From positions 1 through 64,000 of the forward strand of contig NC_026744.1 in the NCBI RefSeq assembly GCF_000210295.1: a DNA stretch of 64,000 nucleotides. The letters run 5' to 3'. A program made the translations under genes and the position numbers. Below the pieces are notes generated by a model. It made no database searches, was not told where the DNA came from, and was given only the letters and a program-made list of their open reading frames with translations. This stretch comes from Trypanosoma brucei gambiense DAL972 (taxonomy: Eukaryota; Euglenozoa; Kinetoplastea; Trypanosomatida; Trypanosomatidae). This document shows positions 10,197-19,549 of the stretch, piece after piece. The stretch's first letter is position 1. Each line of letters starts with the position of its first letter.

Positions 10197-10531
10197 TTTT
10201 AAAAAAAAAATTTTTTTTTGTTTTGTGTGTCGGGGTTGCTCCGGCTTAATTCGGTTCTAAAAAAAAAAGCTTAAAATCTACTATTGATCGAATAGGGAGC
10301 GGAAATAACCGTTGATGATAATGACAATCAAGAAAAGGAAAAAAAAAAGGGATCATCGAACACACACATGCGTGACAGAACACGAACAGAAAAGTAGGCA
10401 TTATATGATGATGAAATGCAACGACAAACCATGACAAAGCACTGCGGTAAAAACAAAAAAATTGTAATAAATACTTCCTCACAATAGAAGAGGATTAATA
10501 AAAACGCATTGAAGCAGGTGGCAGTGTCAGC
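10197..10531 (-). other. Spacer, 3' UTR of the 463-residue gene copy 2
   Basis: AT-rich, with the splice signal of the RAMP4-like gene at 10257-10270. No coding frame is supported. Confidence 0.5.
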
Positions 10532-11923
10532 CTATCGCACTCCATAACTTCGAAGGTTAAAATAATGGGCCTTCATACTCATCCGCTTCCCCAACTCTTC
10601 CGTGTAGTTTTGTACACCACGCAAATCCTTTGAGAGATTCACACGGAAATAGAGATTGAAGGGTAATGCAAAGGGAATACGTTTGGCGTAGTCAACAATG
10701 TGACCGAGGCATCGCTGTTCATCTTCTGCATTCCACCAAAAACAAACATTAGGGTGAAGAAAACAAGTAACATCAACAACTGGTTGCAATAACTGACGCG
10801 TCACGTCCTGCGCTGAGGACCGAGTTACCTGACGGAATGTACTTTTTACGATAATAGACGGTGCAAATGGTAAAATCACAGGAATACCACCAGAAAACAG
10901 TTGTGGAGGCGGCTCCTGAAACCATGGCACTTCGCTTCCATCTGCTCGCACAATCCGCTGCTCCACCACTTGTATCGCTTCATCACCCTCAGACGACGGC
11001 GGCACAACTTGAACGTTAAAAGCTGTTGCGTGACGGCTGGGAATGTCGGGATCACCCATTTCACCTGGTTTCAGATCGAGTGGTTGCCGGTCCCTTTCCA
11101 CGGCATACATTTCTAACATTTCCCATATAACCTGTTTTGTGATATTTGCATGAAGTTCCCATTCCTCAGCCGCCTCCACAATTTGCGGAATCACGCGTGG
11201 ATCCTCCTGGTGGACACGAAACTCATATCCAATTGTAGTTACTTGAAAAGTTGGATTTTCCGGTGTGCTCCAAACACGCGGGCTGAGGGAATGATCAAAG
11301 CGACCAACAACAGAGAAATCTGGCTCGGAACGGACCTCCACAAGTACACCAGAGCGCTCAACACTCCTAACAGATGATCGCCTACACAACTGAAGTGCCG
11401 CGGTATTTGCTTTCGCCTTTCCCTCAAAGTAAACATCATTGGTATGTCCATTACGTCCACAACGCCATCCATGATTTGCATTTCCTCGATTCATACAAAC
11501 GACGGTGGAGTGCCTTGAGTCGGTTTGCCGGAGGACGCCACACACCTTCGCTTCAATTGCGGGAAGGAGAGCCGCGCGTTCCGTGCGTGTGAGATGCAAC
11601 ACCTTATCGAAAAGTACAATAAGTTCCTCACGGCTCAACCACTTGAGTTCATGCCAATCAATACCCTCATCCTTCAGTTTGTCGTAGTGCTTTTCCAAGT
11701 TACAAAGCATTTTGTATTGTCTCCGACCGACGTGCCCACTGAGTTTTTCCAAAATGAGTTTTAGAGAAGTGTACCTGTTGTTTTCGCCAACAACATTAAA
11801 AGTATTGCTCAGGACCATCTTTCGAGGCACCGAATATCGGGGATGATAACGGAGTGCATCCGCGGGAATAACACTACGTGTAGGAACCTTTGACACTTTA
11901 CATAACACTGCAGACCATCTCAT
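10532..11923 (-). CDS. Kinetoplastid hypothetical protein, probably mitochondrial (complete copy)
   Basis: A 463-residue protein that I do not recognise. The N-terminus MRWSAVLCKVSKVPTRSV is basic and hydroxylated with no acidic residue, as in a mitochondrial presequence. A helical section follows (about 45-115, e.g. HYDKLKDEGIDWHELKWLSREEL), then a beta-rich middle and a proline-rich stretch (EPPPQLFSGGIPVILPF). The C-terminus is conserved-looking (KRIPFALPFNLYFRVNLSKDLRG) with an aromatic end. The open frame extends 41 codons upstream from a GTG, but the first ATG after the acceptor at 11963-11962 is at 11923. Mitoribosome or mitochondrial RNA metabolism would fit, but only by general analogy. 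Confidence 0.8.
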   Translation of the reverse strand: MRWSAVLCKVSKVPTRSVIPADALRYHPRYSVPRKMVLSNTFNVVGENNRYTSLKLILEKLSGHVGRRQYKMLCNLEKHYDKLKDEGIDWHELKWLSREELIVLFDKVLHLTRTERAALLPAIEAKVCGVLRQTDSRHSTVVCMNRGNANHGWRCGRNGHTNDVYFEGKAKANTAALQLCRRSSVRSVERSGVLVEVRSEPDFSVVGRFDHSLSPRVWSTPENPTFQVTTIGYEFRVHQEDPRVIPQIVEAAEEWELHANITKQVIWEMLEMYAVERDRQPLDLKPGEMGDPDIPSRHATAFNVQVVPPSSEGDEAIQVVEQRIVRADGSEVPWFQEPPPQLFSGGIPVILPFAPSIIVKSTFRQVTRSSAQDVTRQLLQPVVDVTCFLHPNVCFWWNAEDEQRCLGHIVDYAKRIPFALPFNLYFRVNLSKDLRGVQNYTEELGKRMSMKAHYFNLRSYGVR

Positions 11924-12384
11924 GCGATCAAAACAATAACGCAGCACAACTTCCCTCGAGGCTTTAATATCAGAGAAGAGGTTTGTAACAAAATAAAGTA
12001 GAAAGGAAAAAAGGCAACACGGGGAGGTCAGGAAAAAGGAAAGCACATAATGTGGGGTCAGTTGCTCACATTTGGAAAGGAATAAAAGGTGACGAAAATC
12101 GTAGAAGCATGACGAGAAGGAGAGAAATAAAAGAAAAAATAAAGAAGAAATGGTGTCCCCACCGGTATTTTATATAATGAACTATGTTTATGGACACTAC
12201 AAAGGATCCATAGAACGATAAAAAAAAAAAAAGGAGGCATTCGAACGCAAATTTTCCCTCCTTGTACTTTTCATATCTCATTGCTTCCACATTTACACAT
12301 GCACGAAAACACACGTGTGCACGCACCCAATTTGACTTTCCCTCACTGCCGTCAAGAAATTGGTTTCTCACCCTCCGCAGAACA
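11924..12384 (-). other. Spacer, 3' UTR of ETF-beta
   Basis: Contains the splice signals of the 463-residue gene and the ETF-beta 3' UTR. Frames of 60-121 codons here overlap the ETF-beta gene or are low-complexity, and I do not call them. Confidence 0.5.
11962..12035 (-). promoter_or_regulatory. Spliced-leader acceptor and pyrimidine tract, 463-residue gene
   Basis: The coding strand has C/T-rich blocks (complement of 12001-12035 and 11970-11980) followed by AG at 11963-11962. This leaves a 38-base 5' UTR before the ATG at 11923 and excludes the upstream frame extension. Confidence 0.6.
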
Positions 12385-13194
12385 TCAAATAACTTTAGCT
12401 TCATTGTGGAGTTTCTCGTACAATTCCTCAACTGTTTTTACCTGCATCCCAACCTGACGCACTGGTGGTTCCTTTACAGTTTCACAAATAAGACGAGGGG
12501 TCACGTCTACACCCATCTCGAGTACGTTACGCACATCAATCGGTTTTTTGCGTGACTTCATGATGTTGGGAAGTTTGGGAAGGCGCGGAGTATTGAGACG
12601 GAGGTCAGCCGATACAACACACGGCATTTGAAGTTCCACCATTTGATGTCCCACATCCACCTCGCGTGTAACTTTTATAACACCGTCACGGCTGATATTA
12701 ATTTCGGATGCAAAAGTCCCTTGCGGTACATTCAAAAGACCTGCGAGTAGTTGTGCGGTGGTGCCGAGATCCCAATCCACTGCTTGTTTTCCTAAAATCC
12801 AAAGGTCAGGTTTAAATTCTTCGTGAAGTTTCTTGAAAAGCTTAGCCACAGCAAGAGATTCAATTTCACCATTAGCTCCATCAGGTGTAATAATGTGAAT
12901 GGCCTTGTCACAACCAAGTGCCATTGCAACTCGGAGGGCTTCTTCGGCCTTTTTATTCCCAACAGTTACTGCAATTACTTCTGTTGCTATTTTCTTTTCC
13001 TTCAGCCGCACAGCCTCTTCGATGGCAATTTCATCGAAGGGATTTATACTCATCTTGAGGGATTCGGTTTGTATTTTGTTATTCCTCACGCGTACTTTCA
13101 CCGTATAATCCACAACACGTTTAACTCCAACCATTACTTTCATACGAGAGACGGAGCACCTCGCGAAGAGTCCAGGAACCGTGCGAGATAACAT
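12385..13194 (-). CDS. ETFB: Electron transfer flavoprotein beta subunit
   Basis: This 269-residue protein is the beta subunit of mitochondrial ETF, which binds AMP and, with the alpha subunit, passes electrons from acyl-CoA and related dehydrogenases to ETF-ubiquinone oxidoreductase. The core begins at MKVMVGVKRVVDY (residue 18), the usual start of ETF-beta, preceded by an arginine-containing presequence. Typical features are NPFDEIAIEEAVRLKEK, the nucleotide-site region ILGKQAVDWDLGTTAQLLAG, and the ETF-beta signature region VVSADLRLNTPRLPKLPNIMKSRKK. The length matches the family. The start is an ATG 81 bases after an acceptor AG at 13277-13276. Confidence 0.96.
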   Translation of the reverse strand: MLSRTVPGLFARCSVSRMKVMVGVKRVVDYTVKVRVRNNKIQTESLKMSINPFDEIAIEEAVRLKEKKIATEVIAVTVGNKKAEEALRVAMALGCDKAIHIITPDGANGEIESLAVAKLFKKLHEEFKPDLWILGKQAVDWDLGTTAQLLAGLLNVPQGTFASEINISRDGVIKVTREVDVGHQMVELQMPCVVSADLRLNTPRLPKLPNIMKSRKKPIDVRNVLEMGVDVTPRLICETVKEPPVRQVGMQVKTVEELYEKLHNEAKVI

Positions 13195-14149
13195 AGCACA
13201 CCAATACTAATATTTATTTCTTTACTTATTTTCCCCTCACGCAACGCTCTGCCGCACAGTGTTGAGTTGCAGTCTCTGTGTAAAAAAAAAAAAAAGAAGC
13301 GACAAAAAGAAAAAAAAATAGAGTAGTCAATCCTCGCTTTATTTGAACAAACACATTTGAAACTAGCAAATTCGCAGAAGGTGATAGAACAAAGGATGAA
13401 ACATATATAAAAAAATAAGAAAAAGTCAAAACAGGTTGCATACCGACACGTTAAAATCATTAATGAAAAACGTAACAGTCCAGCTCAGTTTCTCCCCTTT
13501 TTTCCTTTCCCTCCTAAACCCCTTTTGTACGCCCCAAGCGCCGAACGATACACACAAACGTAACGCAGTGGAGCAAAAAAAGGAAAAAAACGAAGACCAC
13601 GCGGTTCCTCCATCCCCTTCACGAAAAAAAATCTAATGAAAGGTAAGCACCAACAAAAGCAGCTTTGAAATAAACACTAATTAATCTGTCCTTCAAAACG
13701 ACATATACACAACCCCTCAACATATCTGTACTGCGGTAATATATATTTAACAGAGCAAAACAAATGTACACGAAGTAATCGTCACATTGGCTTTTTGTTT
13801 CGACTACTTCCGTCAAGCAGTAACATTTTGTTGTTGGGATCTGCTGCATAACCGCCTAGTAGATGGCGCCCCCCTCTCATCATCCTCCTCCTGCTCGAAA
13901 CAAAGTGTGTATTCGCTATGGCGTGTTTATACCAAAAAAAAAAAAAAGGAGAAACGCGGATCCAAAATCAAACTTTGTGAAGGAAATATATATATATATA
14001 TACACCACCAGTTCTCACTGTTTTGTGCACCTCCTGTGATTTTAATGTGAATCATGTGATGCTAACAAATGGCTCTGCTACACATTTTTAAAACCGGCCA
14101 AAGGAAACGGGTTTCAGAAACAAAAAATGGCAAAACAAAATTCTTTGCA
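13195..14149 (-). other. Gene-free spacer of about 950 bases
   Basis: Holds the ETF-beta 5' UTR with its pyrimidine tract (acceptor AG at 13277-13276, T tract on the coding strand up to about 13316) and the long 3' UTR of TypA. A TA run lies at about 13985-14002. I see no gene. Confidence 0.55.
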
Positions 14150-16093
14150 TCATTTCCTTTTGGTAGCGTTGCGCATTGTCGTTTTACCATTAAAGTTAGG
14201 TAATCGCATCCGTATAGACTTTGGTGTGACAGTGACAAGTTCTTCATCGGTTACCCAAGCGATACACTCCTCAAATGTGGCACGTGTTGCTGCATAGGAT
14301 GATTTGCGTCTACCAGCCTTATCATTCGCATTTGCCCGCATCCCACCCAACTGCTCATTGCGTTTACACACGTTTATCCCAAGATTTTGAAATAATGTCT
14401 TGGTATTCTCCCCAACGATTTGTCCATAATAAACCGAATCACCCGGAAGCACAAAAAAGCGGCCCTGCTGAGCTTGCCCGGCTAACGACCAATCCGTTAC
14501 TTCACCATCCTCAGTAGCGACTAAAGCACCCGTCTCCCGACCCGTTTCAGCGGCAGTCATTGGCTTGTATGAATCAAAACTGTGGTTTAGCACACCATCA
14601 CCTGCTGTAAGTGTGTGAAAGCGAAGTGGCACATGCGATAAAAGTCGGACAGGCATGAGACATTCCATGCAAACACGACCGTCAGAGAGCTGTGTAATCT
14701 CACCAATCTCAGCCATTTTTGAGCTAAAAAACGACACCATGTCACCCACAAGATTCTCCCGAAACTCAAGTGTAACACGCTCATACGGTTCACACATTTC
14801 ACCGTTAATGGTCTTTGTTACGATGCGTGGGGCCTGAACCTCAAACTCATAACCCTCACGACGCATGTCTTCGATAATAACAGAAAGATGGAGGGGTCCA
14901 CGCCCCATTAACTTGATGTGCGGTGACCCAAGGCCTACGAGTTGTAACGCCGTATTTACTAACGCCTCGCGCTCCAATCGCTTTTGCAGAACAGCAATAG
15001 TCCCTAGTTGTTCATTTGCCTCTTTCTTGCGCCAACTTGCTTCACTGGCCTGCATAACGAGGCTGTAAGTTGGCTCATCGGGTTTACGATATGGGAACCT
15101 GTCAACAACGCCTTGCGAGCAAACCGTCGAGCCAATCCTCACAGGAACCTTTTGTCCAATGGGTTCTTGCAAGTTTAACACACAAATGTCACCGAACGCT
15201 GCCGTCTGAACATTGATCTTCTCCATTCCAACATATAACTGAATACTTTTGACGAGCGCATCGACCTGCTCCGCTTCAAGTGCAACAGTAACAATGTCTC
15301 CCACAGAAACGGATCCTTTGAATATACGACCGATAGCCGTTTTGTGTCCTGTGGACTCGTCAACCTCGACCTGTGACACCAACAGTTGAAGTTTCGCGTC
15401 ATCGTCTTCGGTGGGTGCGGGAACGACGTCAAAAATCTTCTCGAAAAGAGGGCTTAGAGTTCCCTCTTTTTTTGGTGTGTCGTTCATGTACCCATTACGA
15501 CCGGAACCATAAAGAAATGTCATATCCAACTGAGAGTCATCTTCGGCCGTTTCGAGGAAGAGGTCCTGAACACCATCCTCCGTTTTCTTAATATTAGTGT
15601 CATCCTTGTCAATTTTGTTCAAACAAACAATTGGTTTCAGTCGCATTGCAAGCGACTTGCGAAGAACATAACGAGTTCCGGGTCGTACGCCTTCCTTTGC
15701 ATCAACCAGCAGAATAATCCCCTCCACCATCTGTAGAGCCCGCTCCACCTCCCCGGAAAAGTCCAAGTGACCTGGAGTATCCACAATGTTAATTCGCCTC
15801 TGGGGTTCATCTCCCTTCGATGGGAGTATTATAGCAGTATTTTTTGCAAGAATAGTAATTCCTCGTTCCTTCTCCTGGTCTTTACTATCCATCACACGGT
15901 TGCGAGCCTCCACAAGTGTTCCGGATTGCTTCAGCATTTCGTCAACCAATGTGGTTTTGCCATGATCAACATGCGCGATGACAGCCACATTGCGTACGTC
16001 CTGCCGAAATTTGATGTACCGAATCAAACCAACAATCACAGCGTTGCGAAAAGTAATCGGTTGCACCGAGCAAGACAAACGCCGCATCGCCAT
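14150..16093 (-). CDS. typA: TypA/BipA-type translational GTPase, mitochondrial
   Basis: A 647-residue GTPase of the TypA/BipA family, ribosome-binding relatives of EF-G, here probably acting on mitoribosomes. The P-loop is AHVDHGKTT (about 40-48), switch I has RGITI, G3 is DTPGHLDF and G4 is NKID. Domain II, the EF-G-like domains III and V, and a TypA-type C-terminal domain follow. The N-terminus MAMRRLSCSVQPITFRNAV looks like a mitochondrial presequence. An ATG at 16111 is in frame, but the first AG after the pyrimidine tract lies downstream of that ATG, so the mature mRNA probably starts translation at 16093 (or 16087). Confidence 0.93.
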   Translation of the reverse strand: MAMRRLSCSVQPITFRNAVIVGLIRYIKFRQDVRNVAVIAHVDHGKTTLVDEMLKQSGTLVEARNRVMDSKDQEKERGITILAKNTAIILPSKGDEPQRRINIVDTPGHLDFSGEVERALQMVEGIILLVDAKEGVRPGTRYVLRKSLAMRLKPIVCLNKIDKDDTNIKKTEDGVQDLFLETAEDDSQLDMTFLYGSGRNGYMNDTPKKEGTLSPLFEKIFDVVPAPTEDDDAKLQLLVSQVEVDESTGHKTAIGRIFKGSVSVGDIVTVALEAEQVDALVKSIQLYVGMEKINVQTAAFGDICVLNLQEPIGQKVPVRIGSTVCSQGVVDRFPYRKPDEPTYSLVMQASEASWRKKEANEQLGTIAVLQKRLEREALVNTALQLVGLGSPHIKLMGRGPLHLSVIIEDMRREGYEFEVQAPRIVTKTINGEMCEPYERVTLEFRENLVGDMVSFFSSKMAEIGEITQLSDGRVCMECLMPVRLLSHVPLRFHTLTAGDGVLNHSFDSYKPMTAAETGRETGALVATEDGEVTDWSLAGQAQQGRFFVLPGDSVYYGQIVGENTKTLFQNLGINVCKRNEQLGGMRANANDKAGRRKSSYAATRATFEECIAWVTDEELVTVTPKSIRMRLPNFNGKTTMRNATKRK

Positions 16094-16104
16094 CTTCACG
16101 TGTC

Positions 16105-16170
16105 CTGTCATGTAACATGAATAATATACACCACATATACATGTTTATTTGTGAGAAATGAGGGGGAAAT
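16105..16170 (-). promoter_or_regulatory. Splice acceptor that excludes the first TypA ATG
   Basis: The coding strand has pyrimidine blocks between about 16195 and 16150 and no AG until 16106-16105, which lies inside the frame just after the ATG at 16111. Splicing there leaves an 11-base 5' UTR before the ATG at 16093. Confidence 0.55.
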
Positions 16171-16404
16171 GTTTAATAATTAATTAGATGAAAAAAGAAA
16201 GAGGGATACGCAGCAGATATATTAAAAGCGGAAAACACTCAACAAGGGTGGTCATAATGCATGTGGTAACGCATCCCCAACAATGGATAATTAAGAAAAG
16301 ACGGAAGAAGGAAGGCACATGTCGTAACTTTGGTTTAGTAATTACTCATTACGCGCTGACTCAAACGCACTTCAACAACATTAAGGGATACCCACAACAC
16401 TCAC

Positions 16405-16800
16405 TCAGTGCTGAACGTCCAGCAGCATTTTATCCACCTTAAGTTCATTAACCGGAATATTTTCCGTCCTCCCATCTGGCCACGTGCGGCGTACAATCAT
16501 GGGGATCCGCCCTTGCAACAACTCCAACTTAGTAATATGAATAGGATCGACGGATGCCGCAAATGGGTCGGCACAACCCTCCGCCAACTCAAGTGAATTT
16601 CCCGTTCCACATCCATTTTGACTCTCCAGGAGAACAGACGTTCCATTCACAATTTGACGTGCCCTCTCGCCAATAATACGTGCCACCTCGTATTTTGTGA
16701 GGTACACACTGCTTTTCCGATCCTTAAGAGGAGTAATGCGCAAAGCATCGGGAACATCTCCCATTTCCCCAACATATGGAACAATATCCGACTGCATCAT
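16405..16800 (-). CDS. RPB6: RNA polymerase subunit RPB6 (omega family)
   Basis: This 131-residue protein matches the common subunit RPB6, which is shared by nuclear RNA polymerases and helps assemble the clamp. Signature segments are SSVYLTKYEVARIIGERARQI, equivalent to the family's TKYERARVLGTRALQI, and the C-terminal strand RIPMIVRRTWPDGRTENIPV, equivalent to KIPIIIRRYLPDGS. Between them is an insert of about 15 residues with Cys and Gly. The acidic N-terminus is shorter than in yeast. Trypanosomes are known to have two RPB6 forms; I cannot tell from sequence alone whether this is RPB6 or RPB6z. Two ATGs lie in tandem at the start. Confidence 0.93.
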   Translation of the reverse strand: MMQSDIVPYVGEMGDVPDALRITPLKDRKSSVYLTKYEVARIIGERARQIVNGTSVLLESQNGCGTGNSLELAEGCADPFAASVDPIHITKLELLQGRIPMIVRRTWPDGRTENIPVNELKVDKMLLDVQH

Positions 16801-17040
16801 ACCTATGCTCTCACCTTCGCCGCGTACAAGACAAAAGAGGTATGATCGAATGTCCCAATTGTGTCAATACTGAAGGGGGGAAAAAAAGTAAAATAAATTT
16901 TAAAATATGGTCCATCACAATTAGTATACACACACATACACATGCACGTACTTTCTAAAAAAAAAAAAAAGAAGAATAGTGTTGTAAAACTTCAACGGTG
17001 TACGGTAGCGAGAGAAGGTAGACTTTCCGAAATGTTAAGA

Positions 17041-19239
17041 CTAGCCCCCAGATCTCTCAGGTACAAATACTTCAACTCGTTCCTCCACACCATCCAACGC
17101 GATATTAAGAGAAAAACGGTCTAACGGCGACAATGAGCACATCTGAGCAACTCCCATCCGAGGTGTTGAGTCATCGGAAGTATCCGCCGCCAACTTTCGC
17201 AAGTGCGATGCCACATTTTTAAAAAAATAACTGAGGTATTGCTCCCAGGAACTGCATCGTTCAACTGAAGTAGCCGCCTCAGGGATTCGAATCTTACCTT
17301 CACTACCGCTGTGGCGAAACAGTGCATAATTTGAACTCTGACGGAAGTCTTCGGCAATGACGCAGCGAACAAAATTAACGGACTGAACCATGGGGTCGAC
17401 AAAAGATGCCTCGGAAACTTGAAGTCTCCTCAACCAACTTTGCTGAGCTTGCAGTAGAAAGTATGGAAGTTTATCCCGGAGAAAGTTGGTACCACTAGAC
17501 TGATCAGCTCGCCAATCGTCACTACTCCACTCATTCCGCAGGGCGTGAAGAACCAACGAACAAACCGAAGCAAAAGGCGTCAAAACCAAAAAAGAGGAAT
17601 ACGTCCGCAAACGAAGATCAAAGGAACATCTCTGAATCATCAAAGTAAAAACAGCGCGGGCCATGACACGGGGTCCTTCACTTGGACACGTTGTCGAAAG
17701 GCTAATAAGAGACTTTAGGAGCTCAAATACGAGACCAAACTTTCTTGTGGAAAACTTCAACGAACCTCCCATCTCGTCTTTGTTTGCGGTGTCAGCAACC
17801 GAAGGGGGCGCAGCCGTATCCTCTCCAGATATACGCATACTGTACGGGGTAACGAAGGTTAATATAATGGACAAAAATGTCAACCCTGTCATTACCACCG
17901 TAAGCGAAGAGTTCTTCATCGCCTCCAAAATCATGGGTCCAGCAAGAAACAAGAGTGTCTGTGGTGAGTTGGAGAACAACAAACACGAACACGAGTCACC
18001 AGTAGCCATCAAATCACACAGTAAAAACATGGCGCCAACCCTTTGCAAAGACACATAAGAGTTAACAGGGGCAACGCCCTCTCCATTAAATGTTGGCTCA
18101 CCCTCGTCATCCTCATCCGACAAAATATATATGGATTCCCTCTCACGCTTAAGATCATGAACTGTGGCCACTAACCTGTTACTACGGGGATCTAAACCAC
18201 GTTCACTGTCGTCATAGGACAAACTTTCCATCAAATCGCCATGAAACATATCTCCCACATGTTCCGAGAGAAATGTCACTAATTCACCCTCGGGAATTAA
18301 TTGCAATAACGCCAGAGTGATTGCCTCCCGTATTGCCTTGACATCAGCTAAATCCACTGGTGCTGCGACTCCCTCCGCCCCTGAAGTTATCGGGACATCA
18401 CGGCTTTTTGACCCTGTTGCGGGGCACACTTTGAAGGACCAATCCTTTAAGTTACCAACTGACCTGTGAAGAAAAGTACTATTCTCAGTGTATGGTTGTG
18501 CAGCCTCCACCGTTGCCCTCAGAAGCAATAGCAGAGGCACTGTCTTCCGCGTGTCTCCAACCAGGTAAACAATATCCAATACAAGATACGATAGTGCCTC
18601 TAAGGCTTCAAACCGATAATCAGATACGCAGCATTCTGAATGATCGTCCTCCTCTGTACTCTCGTCACTGTTAGCAATGTCCTTCCCTTCCTTCCGGCCA
18701 TCTAATGTGTTAGTTGTACGTACCAGTTCTGGTGTGGCATCCCTCAGCGTTAACGATGCAGCACAATAGCAGACGTTCTTCTCTACTTCAGGGAACCATG
18801 CACCTAAAACAGTTCGCGTCATGCGCAGCTGCTCACTTATGGAACCACAACTTCTCCTCCTCCTCCTCATTGTATCTAAAAATAACTGGCGAAGGGTTGC
18901 ACGGGTAACACGCAGATAGGCAACAAGAGCACGTCCCTTTTTTATTGATCCGATGGAAAGCAACTCAGTTAAAACCTCTCGTGAGTCCAAAGTACCCTCT
19001 TCCGGCTTTTCCATGGTTACTTCCGTGGGTGACTCGGTAGCTGAAAAAAGTGAGTGCATATCAACTTTAAGCGCAGACTGAAAGAGGCACGATTCCAGGA
19101 ACTCCGATATGGACAGTAAGGTATTTTCACATGATACGGAGCAACTAGAAGTCTCACGGAACACAGTAATTAGGGAGACAGCATCACCCGATTCTAACAA
19201 TTTTGCCCATTCATCGCGCCTGTCACTATCAACATCCAT
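17041..19239 (-). CDS. Hypothetical helical-repeat-like protein
   Basis: A 732-residue protein that I cannot assign. It is rich in leucine-containing helices, with repeated segments such as VGAMFLLCDLMATGD, GLVFELLKSLISLS and FASVCSLVLHALRNEW. An all-helical armadillo- or HEAT-like solenoid is therefore a reasonable guess. An acidic linker (SDEEDEGE-like, about residue 385) and a basic RRRRR patch (about 125) are also present. No signal peptide or convincing membrane helix is seen. The open frame extends 30 codons upstream from a TTG; the first ATG is at 19239 (MDVDSDRRDEW). A T-rich tract with AG at 19395-19394 could be the acceptor. Confidence 0.75.
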   Translation of the reverse strand: MDVDSDRRDEWAKLLESGDAVSLITVFRETSSCSVSCENTLLSISEFLESCLFQSALKVDMHSLFSATESPTEVTMEKPEEGTLDSREVLTELLSIGSIKKGRALVAYLRVTRATLRQLFLDTMRRRRRSCGSISEQLRMTRTVLGAWFPEVEKNVCYCAASLTLRDATPELVRTTNTLDGRKEGKDIANSDESTEEDDHSECCVSDYRFEALEALSYLVLDIVYLVGDTRKTVPLLLLLRATVEAAQPYTENSTFLHRSVGNLKDWSFKVCPATGSKSRDVPITSGAEGVAAPVDLADVKAIREAITLALLQLIPEGELVTFLSEHVGDMFHGDLMESLSYDDSERGLDPRSNRLVATVHDLKRERESIYILSDEDDEGEPTFNGEGVAPVNSYVSLQRVGAMFLLCDLMATGDSCSCLLFSNSPQTLLFLAGPMILEAMKNSSLTVVMTGLTFLSIILTFVTPYSMRISGEDTAAPPSVADTANKDEMGGSLKFSTRKFGLVFELLKSLISLSTTCPSEGPRVMARAVFTLMIQRCSFDLRLRTYSSFLVLTPFASVCSLVLHALRNEWSSDDWRADQSSGTNFLRDKLPYFLLQAQQSWLRRLQVSEASFVDPMVQSVNFVRCVIAEDFRQSSNYALFRHSGSEGKIRIPEAATSVERCSSWEQYLSYFFKNVASHLRKLAADTSDDSTPRMGVAQMCSLSPLDRFSLNIALDGVEERVEVFVPERSGG

Positions 19240-19549
19240 ACCAACCTTCGCTACGGTGATAAAAGCAATTTTATTTTCGCGAACGTTACTAAACCAGCAC
19301 AATAGGGGACGAGGAGGAGCAGTAAACAAACGGTTTTCGACTCAACAAAACGGGAAATTAAAGGTGAAAATCACATTCATTCGCCATAGATTCCTAAGGT
19401 GCATTTTTTTTTTTAAAAAGAAGGTTTCAAACTCCTTAACAATGACGAAGCCGTGGATACGTCCAGCATGCTGGGTATGGGAAAGTAATACCGTACAACA
19501 CCCCTTCCAATCAAAACCGTAGCTAATACCTGTTCTGCCTCCCCAACCT
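19240..19549 (-). other. Short spacer, 3' UTR of the 316-residue coiled-coil gene
   Basis: About 310 bases with a T tract on the plus strand at 19404-19414. No gene is seen. Confidence 0.5.

Larger units (their letters stand above)
9219..11892. repeat. Direct repeat copy 2, begins at the 9212 gap edge
   Basis: Counterpart of 6453-9112. It starts within a few bases of the gap. Beyond 11892 the sequence continues uninterrupted into the gene's 5' end and towards ETF-beta, so this copy is joined to unique flanking sequence on its right, while copy 1 is joined to unique sequence on its left. Confidence 0.9.

Noticed and set aside
17280..17295. tRNA T-loop-like GATTCGAATC
   Set aside because: It lies inside the 732-residue coding frame and no cloverleaf surrounds it.
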